Source: Symbiotaphrina buchneri
Lineage: Eukaryota; Ascomycota; Symbiotaphrinales; Symbiotaphrinaceae
Assembly (NCBI GenBank): GCA_001599915.1
Contig: BCIG01000006.1
Location: 310,001 to 374,000, forward strand
Direction of reading: 5' to 3'
DNA: 64,000 bases
In this document: one piece after another, positions 36,609 through 49,102 of the stretch
Position numbering within the stretch: position 1 is the stretch's first letter
Layout of the letters: the number at the start of each line of letters is the position of its first letter
The notes under the pieces: model-generated
What the model was told of the DNA's origin: nothing
The model's input: the letters and a program-made list of their open reading frames with translations, nothing else
Databases searched by the model: none
Translations under genes and position numbers: made by a program

Positions 36609-37897
36609 CCTCCCCTTGCGAACCACTCAATGGCTGGCGCCCGGTCAATTCGGGAAAACCGTCAGGCAGAGGAGTGAATAAGTTTCTCAAAGCCGAGAAC
36701 TTTGAATATCGAGAGGTAGCGTATGGCCGATCGAGTCTTAAAGAGTTGAGGGTCAGCTCACACCGGAAAGGTCGAGCTAAGAAGAGTCGAAAGCGCGAAC
36801 GGGGCGAACAGCTTGGAGAAGGACTGTACCTTTCAATGAATCCCTCAACAGACTGGATATGTAGACCCGGATCTAGAGATTGATGAGGGACGTGGATCTG
36901 ACAGATTTCGATATCGATCAGACTACAGGCCACATGTGGTATGGGAAGGGGGATGGGACACCGGCAACGGCATGAGCAATGAGGTCGTCTGCTTTCCAGA
37001 GTGTGGACAGCTTGTGCTTTCCCGATGCGGATTAGTGGTCGTGCGGTTCACTGACCAACAAGCGAAGGAGCTGAGCTATGAGGATTATTGGGCAGAAGAC
37101 CTGCCAAATGCTACAGCTCATAGTGAGCCGTGACAGTTCCAGTTAAAGACTCCTCAGTGTAAGGTATCCACTCTCAATTAACATACAGCTACGTACCTTA
37201 GTACTTCGTACTCCGTATGTTCCCCAGAAAATCAACAGTGAGGTGGCCGCCGCTGTAGGTAAGATACCTGACTGCATTGTAAAGCAGTCTAATCACGACC
37301 TGAAACCAAACATCGTGGCCTGGCAATTATTATTGCCCAGAACCTGACGTATCCAAATTTGAGATATTTGTTGGTCTGAGAAAGTAAGTTGAGTACGAAG
37401 TATATGAACTGATGTCAATAAGGTTATTATTACTCGGAGCTCCTCAGGGACACATCCCAGCAGGAACCCTGTAGATCTTATCTTGCTATTCCACCTGCAA
37501 GCAGTCGGTCGCAAGCGCACAATATTCGATGACATCCTTCTTTTTTGATCAACTGTACCGTCTTGAGACCAAATCCATCCCCCACAGGACGCAACCTGCT
37601 GGAAAACTACCTTAGACTCGGGTCAAATTTCCAATCCAGATACCAGTGCTACAACGGCACCCTTGTGACTAGCGCAACGTCGATCAGCTGGTGCGACCTA
37701 CTTCGTATTCCTACAAAGTCTCCCACCTTCAGCTCCTCCTACGTCTCGAAATCCTGCGTCGGATTTCCTTCGAGAAAAGAAGCACAGTACTTGCGCACTC
37801 CGCAACGAACAAGTCATATCACTCAAGTCCCTGCCAATTGGTGCCCACTCTCGCACCACAGCGCAATCTGACCCAAAGGACATCATCGCACTCAGAT
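36609..37897. other. Divergent promoter region of SEC24 and small membrane protein gene
   Basis: 1.29 kb between divergent start codons. Short frames on both strands have no recognisable domain. The plus strand just upstream of the small gene (37,691-37,897) stays open in frame with it but the first good ATG in a suitable context is at 37,898. Confidence 0.55.
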
Positions 37898-38306
37898 ATG
37901 TCGACCCTCGGCCGTCTACTACCCCTTATCGCCCTCGTCTTGGCGGTTGGCGGCGTTGCTTTCGTGGCTTACCAGATCTACTTGGCCGTCCAGAAAATCT
38001 GCGACCAAGGCAAGCAGAAATTCGAGAGCAAATACGTCACCGTCAGTAAGGATGGCGTCAAAGTCGGAGTCAAGGAGGTTAGCACCGAGTCTTACGTGGA
38101 TCGCACGCAACAGTAGGTTATCCTGGCCTCCCCGCCTTCACGGATGCTGTCTGATGCGCGACCGCAGATATTTCGTGAAAGCTTGGAATCTGTCCACCTG
38201 GCCAGCGTACAAGAGCCGATTCTGGAACAAAGGGGTGCCTGCCGATAGACACACGCAACAGGATAACCATCGAACAGCTTCTACAAGCGGTGTCAAGGTC
38301 GGTTAA
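37898..38306 (+). CDS. Small single-pass membrane protein, unknown function
   Basis: Two exons (37898-38112, 38168-38306; 55-bp intron) encode 117 residues. One hydrophobic segment (about 6-30, LLPLIALVLAVGGVAFVAYQ) is followed by a lysine-rich amphipathic stretch (AVQKICDQGKQKF) and by KYVTVSKDGVKVGVKEVSTE. The second exon adds AWNLSTWPAYKSRFWNKGV, whose Trp/Tyr pattern looks conserved rather than random. Without splicing the frame stops at a TAG that overlaps the donor (CAACA/GTAGGT), giving a 72-residue product; both products may exist. I believe related proteins occur in other filamentous fungi but cannot name a family. A membrane-anchored tail protein of the ER or mitochondria is possible. 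Confidence 0.7.
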
Positions 38307-38461
38307 GTGGGCGAAGGTGGGCTCATACGGCATCTCATGAGGGAAAGGACTTTCGGTACTTGTTTGTGGGGTATCTTAATGATTTATGAAGCTAATAATC
38401 TCGAGTCGCCATGTATTGAGACCCTCTCGTACCCCTTACCTCGCAGCGCATGATCCAGGCC

Positions 38462-40545
38462 CTACTCGCTCATGGGCGTGTTCGGGATCGCCTCAGTAGG
38501 CACGACAATTGGAGTGGAGCTCCTGTTTCCGTCCGCATCCACTGTCACCTCCCAATGCTCCTCAAAGCTCATATCTCCCTCCACTATCATGCGCAGCTCT
38601 TCTCCCTTTGCCGACAGGTGGTGGACACCATCCACGAGACGAGACGGTCCGTCTTTCATGATATTGCGATAAGGTAACCGTAGATCAATCTGAGATGCGT
38701 CAGCCTGCCATTCCATCTTCGCCACACTCGAAGATTTTGCCCGACATACCGTGGAAAGGAGTCGAGCTAGTCCAATGCCGCTGTTATCGGCTACGAACAT
38801 CAGCCGCTGCCGGATCCACAGCCGCTGCGGCTCGGGTATGCAGTCCATGCTAGATGCCACAAACAGCGGCCAGATCAGAAACATTCCGCCTAAGCCTACA
38901 AAATTCGGTCGCTCCTCCCGGCCCGGAGAAGCTGCAGGGCTAGGGTACGACTCATTTGGTCCCTTCTCTGACGTGCGATATCCTAAATGGAACGGAACGC
39001 TCGCGCATATTTCGTCCACTAAGTGACATGCTTCCAAGGCGCATTGCCAGTACGCTGTCGTTTCCGTGAATTCAGCCGGCGCAGAGAGCCAGGCAATGCA
39101 CCTGATCATGACCCCCTGGAGAAACAGACGGGTACAACGATAGTTATTCCATATGCTTGCGACCAAGATATCGTAATATACGTCGATATTACCAGGATAT
39201 ACGTCCGAGTCCAGAAGGTTTTCTGGGTTCCCTTCCAAGGTTGCGACAGTTCGGCTCTCCCAGTCTTTGGGAACAGTAGTAGACCAGGAGACCAGATCGG
39301 AGTCAAGCTGCTTTGTCGTCCTCATTAGCTCGACGACTTCTCCCGAGGGGAGCTTGTCCTTTGGGAGCGCCAGCAACTTATGGGCCGTCTCGCGAAGACC
39401 AGGTACTTTCGATGCCAGCCTTGTCAGACCTGCAGCAGGAGAGTCACCGTACAGTTCCTCCCAATCTCCCGCAAAATCGTCTAATGATTTTGCTCTTCGT
39501 GTGCGACTTATGACCTGTTTGAGAAGAATGAGGATCAGTCCAGACATATTAGGAACACTCCCGTTAACAATGAATGCGTACCAATTGGGTGCGTACGGCC
39601 ATCAGAAGCCTTTTCGATCTCTCTGAGTTGAAGCTGTTTTTGCCACGCAATTTCACCAAAGCCATTGCTCCATCGATGTGACTGGCCCACGCCAGCAAAG
39701 ACGTCTTACTGTTGCAGCTTAAATTCTGCGCACCACAGGCATTAGCGACAGAACAGTAACAGAGGAGAGTCATCGCCGATGTGATACTGAGTGCGGCGAT
39801 TATTGCCAGCACGAATAACCTACCTCGTACAGCCCTAGAATCATGATGGTCATTAACAAGCTATCCGAAGCCACCTCTTTTGGATTTTCTAGAGAAAGCT
39901 TGGTTTTTGATAGAGCAGCAACATATTTCCGGTGAGCCTCCTTGAGCATATCATCCGAACGTAAAGTACTGCCTAATGTAACCGATGCAATTGCAACAAC
40001 GGCCAAGGATAGAGGCGACTCATGCCCCGTCTCTGCATAGATGGGCGCGAGGAACTCGAGATAGCCGCGAGAAGCATCCGCAGAGCCCTTGGGTGGCAGG
40101 GTGTAGTTGTGAAAGAAAAAGCCTAATGCGCGGCTTTCATGACTTATTGACAGCGACGGAGATAATGAGAGTGCGGGCGGAGAGCGAGATGTAGATTTTG
40201 TCACCTCCAGACTAGGTCTATTGACTTCTGTGGAGGAGCTTAGAGAAGTAGGTGCCGGCGAAACTCGCTGTCGGGATCTCGCCAGCCTCTGCGCCCTTTT
40301 CTCGGTAGATCTTGTCTCATCCCGGAAGAAAAGGTCGAAGTCTTCTGCATAGCCGGGGCAATCCCTTTTTGACTTGATGCATTGTGAGCATGCCGGCTTT
40401 GCCTCGTCACACTGAACCTGAGCGTTAGCAGGGTTGTATCAACCAAGGAAATATGTTTATGTTGTCCGAAGCAGGTTGACTGTACCTTTATACGACGGCT
40501 CTTGCACACCTGGCAACCCCGGCTTGGTCGTCCACCGTATACCAT
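38462..40545 (-). CDS. Zn2Cys6 fungal transcription factor
   Basis: Four exons (40545-40486, 40417-39824, 39725-39582, 39514-38462) encode 616 residues. The Zn2Cys6 binuclear cluster has Cys at 11, 14, 23, 30, 33 and 40 (CQVCKSRR, CDEA, CSQCIKSKRDC). An intron splits it between the second and third Cys, a position common in this family. A Ser-rich linker follows (to about 110), then a fungal transcription-factor domain (SRALGFFFHNYTLPP, FLAPIYAETGHESPLSLAVVAIA, AWASHIDGAMALVKLRG) of the type found in Zn2Cys6 regulators related to fungal TF domain 2. Target genes are unknown. The gene is divergent from threonine synthase, but a 1.3-kb gap lies between them and no metabolic link is evident. Confidence 0.92.
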
Positions 40546-41833
40546 GATGAATTGCTAAATGAAATATGATCCTACTCAGAGACGGCGGCTGACCGGCGAA
40601 ACAATGATTCGCAAGGCTGTCCTGTTTAGGCAACCGCCGTACGAGCGGGACCTCGAATTTGGTTAAGGAAATCAAGGCGGTCAGTTCATTTGGCAGTGGT
40701 GCTTGCCAAATGGTCAGGCTTCCGGAGGCTGATCCTCGTGGATCGCACCGGAAGGAGCAGAGATCTCATCAAGCTTCAAGGATGATGGAAACGTGCATAG
40801 AGACACCAAGCCCGGTTTCCCGCCCCAGAAGAAAGATGGGACCGCAGAAACAGCGGATCGACGATGCAGTACCTGTCAGGCACGCTCTAATCTTCCTAGA
40901 GGATAGAGTACGCCGACGTCAAGCAGGAGCTTGATATCGCAAGATCCACCTGATCGGGTTAGTGCTACATAGATCAGGCTGCAGCAATGCTGACAAGTGG
41001 GCAAGGCAGTGTGCGGGCGCGCTTATCACAGACGCGGGCGAGGTGTGCGTACCTGGATTTGAGACGTCAAGAAAGGAGAAGAGAGCAGGAGTCTTCCGAG
41101 ATGGAAGAAAGCTGTTCTCTTCGGGCGGTGTGGTGTTTTGGAGGAGGTGCATGTCGATATCTGAGGATCCGAGTGACGAAGCTGACTGACCCAACAGGGA
41201 GTACAGAAGGGACCCGAGTGACGGCTTCCTATCGTCAGCTCCACTACGACATTATTTATGGATCTCCCGTTCATGTAGAAAATACGGCAGAGAAGTTGCG
41301 AAGGGGAAAATTGGTAGTTAAGGTATTATTTGATAGCTCTTTAGTTGTACCATCTAACGAATAGCCAAGGCTTGTGGTATACTTAACAATTGCCCACATG
41401 GATCAAATATTGAACAGTCAGTATCTCTGTGATCCCTAGTGTACCTATAATACAGGTAGTAGCCTACAAGGACAAGGACCACAAGGGCGTGTGGAGGATT
41501 CTGTGGGCATCTTCGACTTATGCGCGCGCTTGGATGGCCCACTGAACCCCTGTACGATAAACAGAGCATTAACGCAACATCTCCAAGATAATGATATTGT
41601 ACGGTTCTTTTATATACCGTACTCTAAGTCAGCTTCGGCACGCATTATTGTTTACGCTCTGTACCCCACGGAAGCCCTTGGTCGTAATCGTACCTAGCCT
41701 ACAGGCTGGGAGTTGATTGGTCAACTGAAAGGGGTCTAGCTGACGGAGGAGGTGGGGAGCCCCGGTCGGGACACCACCAAAACTTCCCTCCGATGCAGGG
41801 CCGAAGTTTTCCAGGGCAAGCAATTCCAACATC
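40546..41833. other. Divergent promoter region of Zn2Cys6 factor and threonine synthase
   Basis: 1.29 kb between divergent start codons. No coding frame is convincing. I looked for a perfect general amino-acid control site (TGASTCA) upstream of threonine synthase and did not find a clear one. Confidence 0.55.
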
Positions 41834-43902
41834 ATGGCGAATGACGCGGCGGCTCAGACTCACACAGAGTCACAAGTGTACCTCTCTACCAGAGGCGGTG
41901 ATTATGGCGTGGGCATTCCAAACATACGTTTAGACCTAGGCAGCCTGCTGATCTTTCAAGCTCTCGTTCGAGACCGTCGTGCTAAAGGGACTCGCTGCGG
42001 ACGGCGGTCTCTTCTTGCCCCATGAAGTGCCAATTGCAAAGGATTGGGTACGTACGCCTCATTCCATCCATACCGAACGGCGCATCATGCTCGTTCTGAA
42101 CTTCACTGCTTTTTATATGGGTCAAAGGCTGACTATAGGCCGTAGCGGGATTGGAAAGATCTCTCTTACACCGAGCTGGCGTTCCAGATCTTCAGCCATT
42201 ATATATCAAGGAGCGAAGTTCCGGCGGATGACCTGAAGGCCATAATCAATCGCAGCTACTCGACTTTCCGGGCAGATGATGTTACACCCTTGGTGCATCT
42301 GCAGGACAATCTCTACCTTCTCGAGCTATTCCATGGTCCAAGCTACTCCTTCAAAGACTGTGCGTCGCGTCGGGCTTGTTGTCTACGCTGAGCTGACAGG
42401 GGCCTCAGGCGCCTTGCAATTCCTAGGAAATCTTTTCGAATACTTTCTCGTGCGGAAGAACCACGGGAAAGAAGGAAAGGGTATGTTCGCTGAATCGCTG
42501 CATGTGCCGATGATCGCTCCAGACTCGGGCCTTGGCAATATCGACTGACCTTGTAGCAGACAGGCATCATTTGACGGTGGTTGGTGCGACGAGCGGTGAT
42601 GTAAGTCTCGATATACATCCCTTTCCATTCAATGGTGTATTGAGATATCTTAGACTGGATCCGCAGCAATTTACGGCCTTAGGGGCAAGAAAGATGTGTC
42701 AGTATTCATCTTGCACCCGAAGGGACGTGTCAGTCCCATCCAAGAGGCACAGATGACCACTTGCCTGGATGCAAATGTCCATAATCTTTCCGTTGTGGGG
42801 TCGTTTGATGATTGTCAAGTAGGCATCGAGCGCATCAGGACTGTGGAGCTACGACTGACAAGGACACAGGATATCGTCAAGGCTTTGTTCGGCGATCCTG
42901 ATACAAACCAGGCTTTGAAGCTCGGTGCAGTCAACTCGATCAACTTCTCGAGGATAGTCGCCCAGATCGTCTATTACTTCTACTCGTACTTCTCTCTAGT
43001 GAAAAAGTCGACCAATTTCAAGATCGGGGACAAAGTCCGCTTCGTAGTGCCAACAGGAAACTTTGTCAGCATCCTCCATTTCTATTCACATGGCGCTTCA
43101 ACTGACGAACTTGAGATAGGGAGACATACTAGCAGGCTATTTTGCGTACCGCATGGGTCTCGCCGTGGATAAGCTCGTCATTGCAACAAACGAGAACGAC
43201 ATTCTGTACCGATTTTGGAAGACTGGCCGATACGAAAAGAAGCCGGCGCGAGGTTCGGAGGCAGAAGGTGGCCTCGAAGTAGATGGTGTGAAGGCTCACG
43301 AGGACGGCGTGCGAGAAACGCTCAGTCCGGCGATGGACATCCTAGTATCCAGTAATTTCGAGCGACTGCTGTGGTTCCTAGCATACGAGTTCGCGTCCTC
43401 GGCTGGCTTGAACGAGGAGTTCAACAGGAAACAGGCTGGTCAGGAAGTCAGCGTATGGCTCAAGGACCTGAAGTTAAAGGGCGGCTTTGGCCCCGTCCAT
43501 AAGGACATTCTCGACAACGCACACAGGTCGTTTGAGAGCGAGAGGGTCAGCGATCCCCAGACTCTCGAGACAATCAAGTCGTTTTATCACAAGGTTGGGT
43601 ACATCCTGGACCCTCACTCTGCCGTTGGTGTCACGGCCGCCCTTCGTTCCGTCCAACGGGCTGGACCGGATGTTCCGCATATCTCTCTTTCTACGGCACA
43701 TCCAGCCAAATTCGCCGGGGCAGTCGAACTTGCTCTCAAAGACGAGAAGCAATTTAATTTCGAGGAGAAAGTGCTGCCACAAGAATTTGTTGGCCTCGAG
43801 AAGAAGCCCAAGCGTGTTACCCCTGTCAACAACGATTGGAAGGCAGTAAGAGAGTTGATCAAAGAGCAAGTCGAGAAGGAACTCGAAGGACAAAGCTGTT
43901 AA
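41834..43902 (+). CDS. THR4: Threonine synthase
   Basis: Eight exons (41834-41908, 41961-42047, 42146-42359, 42409-42480, 42560-42600, 42654-42818, 42870-43064, 43120-43902) encode 543 residues. The N-terminus carries YLSTRGGDYGLSFETVVLKG and ADGGLFLPHEVP. The PLP lysine is in HGPSYSFKDCALQFLGN (about residue 124), with the phosphate-binding loop after it in VVGATSGDTGSAAIYGL, cut by an intron at GD/TG. The block VPTGNFGDILAGYFAYRMGL closes the active site. The enzyme converts O-phosphohomoserine to threonine in the last step of the aspartate pathway. Exon 5 has only 41 nt. The acceptor of exon 3 (GTAG/CGGGATTGG) was chosen because it gives RDWKDLSYTELAFQIF in frame. Confidence 0.95.
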
Positions 43903-44847
43903 GGTGTTTTTGGGGCGCTGAGGCGTTTTGCTTCCGGAATCCCGCGGATATTGTGACCTGCATGTTCAGCGTTCAGTTCTAATCAAGTTTAAAAGAACGG
44001 TCCGATATAGAGTCAAAAGTCAAAAGTCATAAGTCAAAAGTCAAATGTATAGAGTCAAGAATCTCCTTTTCTTCTTCATACCACCTCGTCCCGGCGTATG
44101 GATGTGGTTTCCTCAAAGTCAGCTGGTGGCGAAGGGCAGCGCGTAGTCGCCACAGGACCGAATGTCTGGGTGAGGAAAGGATGAAGCATGGGCCGACGGG
44201 TGCCAAACGAAGCCAGATCTGAATGCCCAGCGGAACGGAACTTGGGCGGGATTAGAGTCGAGACCCCTCATGGCGAGGAGTGGAGAGACCACGGCACGAC
44301 AGCATGCTTTGAAGGACGCCAGAGCCGAAAGGAACATAGGCCAGGATCTATGGCAAAGGGAACATCAGAGCCGCGCATGGTAGCCGCAAAAATAGAACAT
44401 GCTGCCACCCCTTTGCCCTCGAAGGCCCAGTGGGAGGCCATACTTTGTCTCAGGGGTCATCCAGGGAACATTTACTGGCCCGAAGTCAACAGAATGCAGC
44501 ACACGCAGAAGATATACGGAAGAACTTTAACTGCAGCTGTAACTTTAACTGTAGCTGTAGTTGACAGCCCCTGAGATGATGTATGACTGTGAGGTATATG
44601 CTTTCCGGTCCGAAGAGACGAAAGTAAGATCCTTGCCGGACTTGGCAGAGTAGATCATTATGTGCGCCTATTCCATCTACTTAAGACATCTATGTTCATC
44701 CTCTGCCGGACAATAACATCAGGTCCATATGATATGCGACGATCTTATGCAGGGGTATATCCGGTCTAACCTGATTGGTGTGTCCCTTAACGCCGTGCTC
44801 GAAGGATAGAGGAAAAAGCCACATCGAAATCAACAAAGTATGGCCAA
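43903..44847. other. Convergent 3' flanks of THR4 and LRO1 with short repeats
   Basis: 945 bp between two stop codons. An imperfect tandem array of AGTCAAA-type units lies at about 44,012-44,060. A second pair of units (AACTTTAACTG(C/T)AGCTGTA) lies at about 44,522-44,561. A plus-strand frame at 44,188-44,574 has no recognisable content. Nothing else is seen. Confidence 0.6.
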
Positions 44848-46799
44848 TCAGCCATCGTCATCGTATATCTTGACCTTTTCAGCGTATTCAAGGATCTTGG
44901 AAACGATAGTCTCCCGTATCATGTCGCCTTTACCTGCTGCGACACGTAGAATGAGCTCATTGAGGGAGGCGCGACCGAGGATATCAACGTGATCCGCAGT
45001 GTTGGGGCCACCGCGCGGAGAGAATCTGTCAGGCTCATGTGGCATCTCGAACGTCTTGATCTGGACACCGGCCGGATTGTACCGCTTCATCTTCCAGCCC
45101 TTCGTACACATGTAGCCAGAGCTGATCAAGTTCACCGTGCCGTCACCTTCACCCATCGCCACTCCATGGTCGATGACATTCATGGTGAGGCTGGTGTCAA
45201 TCGAAACATTGATCTTTCTCAAAGGATCCAGGTTCTCACGGTAGAAGTACGCTCTTTCGGTGGGTTTTCCGACACCTGTTATTGATCGGTGAGCGGTCTC
45301 TTCTATACAAGCGCACAATGACACTGACCGTAGAAGCAATATATCTTCAGATTAGGGGCTAAGGGCAGGCGCGTCTCTAACGGATTGACCCACTTCCTCG
45401 GGTCTCTTTCATTTGCTGCGACCTCGGCCGCTGTATTCGCCACTCCGTGGGAATAGTTGCTGCGTAGCATGGCCTCGTAGAGAGGATCTGTGTGGTCAAG
45501 GAGGTATTGTAAGCTCTCATCCACCGTCATATTCTTGGGTGAGTGGGTTGAGTTGCTTTCTCTGAAATTGATGAAATGGCCGTATGTGAGGGCTTGACCT
45601 GCTCGGTCGTCGGGGGCCGAATCGTGATCTCCCCATACAGCATTACCCCCTTTTGGGAGCATGCTCGAAATGCCTGGCATAGCACGGAAGAGCTCTGCGC
45701 GTTCCTCCTTGCTCAAGAATTTCTCCAACCCGTAGATTGCAAAGGCATTCAATTGAGCCGTATCTTTCATCTCCCCGGACAACACAGCTGGCATCGCTTT
45801 CAAAGCACCGAGCATGCATCCGCTTATATTGATCCAGGAATCCACGTAAGTGTCTACCCAATCTGGTCCGCCGCCGCCGTGCTCGAGAGATTCCACCCAG
45901 TGGAAGAAGTAGAACAGTACCTGTGAGCCCATACTGTGGGACACCAAGACGGTCTTCTTGTTACTTAAGCGGACTGTCGTCTCGATGTACGCTTTGAGTC
46001 TCGAGAAATAGTGATCCCGTTCCTCCAGGTTCGAGAAAGAAAGTCTCCAGTCATACGCGGCCGTGAACGCATTCGACGGATCATATCCTATTGTCGCCAA
46101 GTTCTCTAGGATCTTATTCCATATCCAGTATCCAGTGACGAAAAAGTCGGAGGCGTCGAATCCCTGGGCTGCCCGCAGCTTAATACCTGGAGGATCTAAA
46201 CCAGTCTTTCTGTCCAGCATTATGTGTTGCTTCCAGCTTGCCTGCTCGAGCACTAGAGCGCGCATCATACTCCAACTTCCCCATAGCCGTTTTCGAAAGT
46301 ATTGTCGTGATCCTTCCTCGGTGCTCCAGCTTTCCAAGCCTGTAGACGTCGTCCCCGGTATCATTATAACAGGATGGTTTGCAGTGATGCCCTGAGAAAG
46401 GAGATTAAGACCAACTGCAAATGCATCATAGTTCACGACGTCTTTTTCATGATCCTACGTGCCCATGATCAGGATCCAATTACACAGTGAAGGTCCCCAT
46501 CACAAGTCACATACCCTGATGTTCTTCGCATCCTGCAAAATGCCTGCAGGTATCACGTCGATGAGGCTGTCAAAATTCAAATCCGATAAAGCTGCTAGAT
46601 TCACGACGTCATGTTTCTGTGCGACGAAACCCGCCACGAAAATACCAAAAAGACCTCCCAGGCCGAAGATGATACCAGTCCGGCGCCTTGGGGTGCGCTT
46701 CTCAACTGTCCTGATCTCTACCTTGGTCTTTGGCGCCGGTGTAGGCTCTGAGCGCTCCAGAGACGTTTCGCCTTGATTCCGCCGACGAAGCGTCGGCAT
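44848..46799 (-). CDS. LRO1: Phospholipid:diacylglycerol acyltransferase (Lro1/PDAT)
   Basis: Three exons (46799-46515, 46454-45329, 45275-44848) encode 612 residues. A basic N-terminus (KRTPRRR) precedes one membrane segment (about 41-60, TGIIFGLGGLFGIFVAGFVA), so the catalytic part lies in the ER lumen. The LCAT-like domain has HPVIMIPGTTSTGLESW, the WGS lid region (RLWGSWSMMRAL), YDWRLSFSNLEERDHYFSRL, the serine elbow SHSMGSQ (Ser about 268), the Asp in EGDGTVNL and the His in ADHVDILGR, completing the triad. The enzyme moves an acyl group from phospholipid to diacylglycerol to make triacylglycerol. It is the last gene before the AT-rich block: its start codon lies less than 200 bp from the change in base composition. 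Confidence 0.95.
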
Positions 46800-46984
46800 G
46801 GCGCTGACGCGCACCAGGATATTCTGTAAAGGGTGCACCCGTTGTATAGATACCGAAGAAGCTTCGTGGAACGGTGAAAGCGCAGCAAGGGACCGCGTTG
46901 AAATGTACTAGGACGGATTTTGATGAACCTTGTGGTATTGGAGATAGTAGTGGTCGTGTTGTGTAGCTAGCTAAGAGACAAGAG

Positions 46985-49102
46985 AGCAGAGTAACAAACT
47001 ACCCGCTTTTTCCGCTAAACAAGCTCACCAAGCTCATAATATCCCCTGGTGAAAGAAAGAATAAGGTTGATAGGCTGAAAGAAAACAAGTACTGAAGCTA
47101 TAAACCACCGAGCCATAGTCTCTGTTATAAAGCACTTTTGAAACCTCTTAAACTCCAGTCATATCACTGATACCATCTTATAAGAAGACTATAAAAAGTT
47201 AATCAAAGAGTGGTAGATAGTAGGATATTAATCCATACCTTTAAACTAAGATAGTATTGGTAAAAAACAACTTATTTAACTGAATATGTTTAAAAGAACA
47301 GAACTTATGTTTCTCAATTATTATCATTGTTAACAAAGACAATACAGACTTGGTTCTCTTTAACAACATTATATCAAATAGAAAGAATTCTTTTATTAGA
47401 TACAACTTGTTTATCTTAACTATTTATATATCAGGAAGGAAACCTAAACTAATCTTTTCCTGATCTGGTAGTACAACTGAGTTCTATAACTTTATTTCCT
47501 TTGGTTAATGCAATGACTTTATTTCTTTTGGTTATTTTGATAACTTTATTTCTTTTAATTGTTTTTATAACTTTATTTCTTCTGGTTATTCTAATAATTC
47601 TATCTCTTTTATACAATCCAGGTTTACCTTTTTTAAGATAAACTTCTTTTAATTTAATCATTTTATCATTTAAAAAAAACAATGCTATTTATTATTATGT
47701 TTTAAATAAAAACTTAGAAAATACTTATAACAAAGTTAATAATAGATTATATTTATTTCTTATTATTATATAGAGTTATAATTTGATGTTATAACTCTGA
47801 TTTAAACTAGTTAAATTTCCTTTAATACTTTTTTAAAACCTTGTTTTAAGTAATCTTTAAATAGTTAAACTTTTTTTATTCTTTATTAAATTAAATAAGT
47901 TTTTATATAACTTTTATCTTACTATAATTAAATATCTATAATAGTTTCTTTTTAATCATTATATCCAGTAGTTATTATTTAATAATAGTTAATATTTGTT
48001 ATAGATCTATATTTATAACCTTAAGATATTATCTAGTTATAATGTTTTAAAAATTAATAATAAACTTAGGTTTTTAAAACTAAACTTAATCCTTGTTATT
48101 AATAAGACCAGGTAATATTTATTATATAATGGTTGTTTGGTAATAAGATACTAAACTTTTTTTTATTCTTTAAAAAGAAAGATTAATTATTATAGTTTAT
48201 ATAATTTAAAAGATGATAATAAGGTAATATAAGATAATTATATTGTTAAGTAAAATAATAGGATACTAACTTATATCTTTTTTAAATCAGTATCAGATAA
48301 CCAATATTAACCAGTTTCTTGTTTGACTTCTAATCCTTTATTAAGGATCAATCTTTTGTTTTTATCTTTTTTATACTAGATTGTTTCTTTACTTTATTTA
48401 TTAGGATATGTTTATATTTTCTATCAATTCTTCCTGTACCATTAGTTTTTATTAAACCAGTTTTTATAAAACTAAAGTTCTTGATATTGTTCTTTAAAGT
48501 TCTAGATTCTAACAAGTTTGTTTTCTTATCTTTAACTTAAAGTTTTAATACAACTAAACCTTAAGAAACCAGGTTTTAAAGGTTATTAATCTTTTGATCT
48601 TAATAATAAACCAAGATAAACATATATTTCTATTATAGTATTTATTTAAACAATGGTTAAAAAGTTATTTTAAGGTTTTTTAAATCTTTTTATATCTGAT
48701 TTATAAGGTTTGTTTTTTCTTTAAACATTTTTAAACAGAAAAACATCTTTATAATCATTTATCTATTCTTTATCTAAAGAGTTATTCCTTTTTATATTAT
48801 AAACTCTAGATTTGATATTATTTATTATCTTATCTTTTCCTTAGTTTTTGTATATAGATAAAAATACTTTAACTAGTTCTGTGTAGAATCTTTATAAAAT
48901 GTATAAACAATGATATATATATTATATAAACCTGATCCTAATAGATTTAACAATTTAAAATTTATTAAATAATACAATAATTGAAAAAAGAAAGAGTTTA
49001 TAAACTAGTTAATAATTAAAAAATAAGTTGAATATAAACAAGTTGTTATAAAACAGTAAATAAATTTATAAAGATAAAAGATAAGTAAGAAAAAGTAAGT
49101 AT
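46985..49102. other. AT-rich, gene-free sequence (left part of AT-rich block)
   Basis: Base composition drops sharply here: long stretches are almost only A and T, stops occur in all frames and CpG is nearly absent. This is what RIP leaves of repeated DNA. No host gene is supported. It is probably the remnant of one or more old transposons, too decayed to name from the sequence alone. A 30-bp tandem repeat lies within it. Confidence 0.7.
47480..47610. repeat. 30-bp tandem repeat in AT-rich DNA
   Basis: About four to five degenerate copies of a 30-bp unit (core AACTTTATTTCTTTTGGTTA on the plus strand). On the minus strand the unit keeps an open frame that encodes a ten-residue basic repeat of the form RNKVIKxTK within a 77-codon frame (47,449-47,682). 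The period is a multiple of three, but the base composition is that of the surrounding decayed DNA, so a functional protein is unlikely. Confidence 0.65.

Noticed and set aside
44188-44574. 128-codon plus-strand frame between THR4 and LRO1
   Set aside because: No recognisable content and it runs through a short repeat array.
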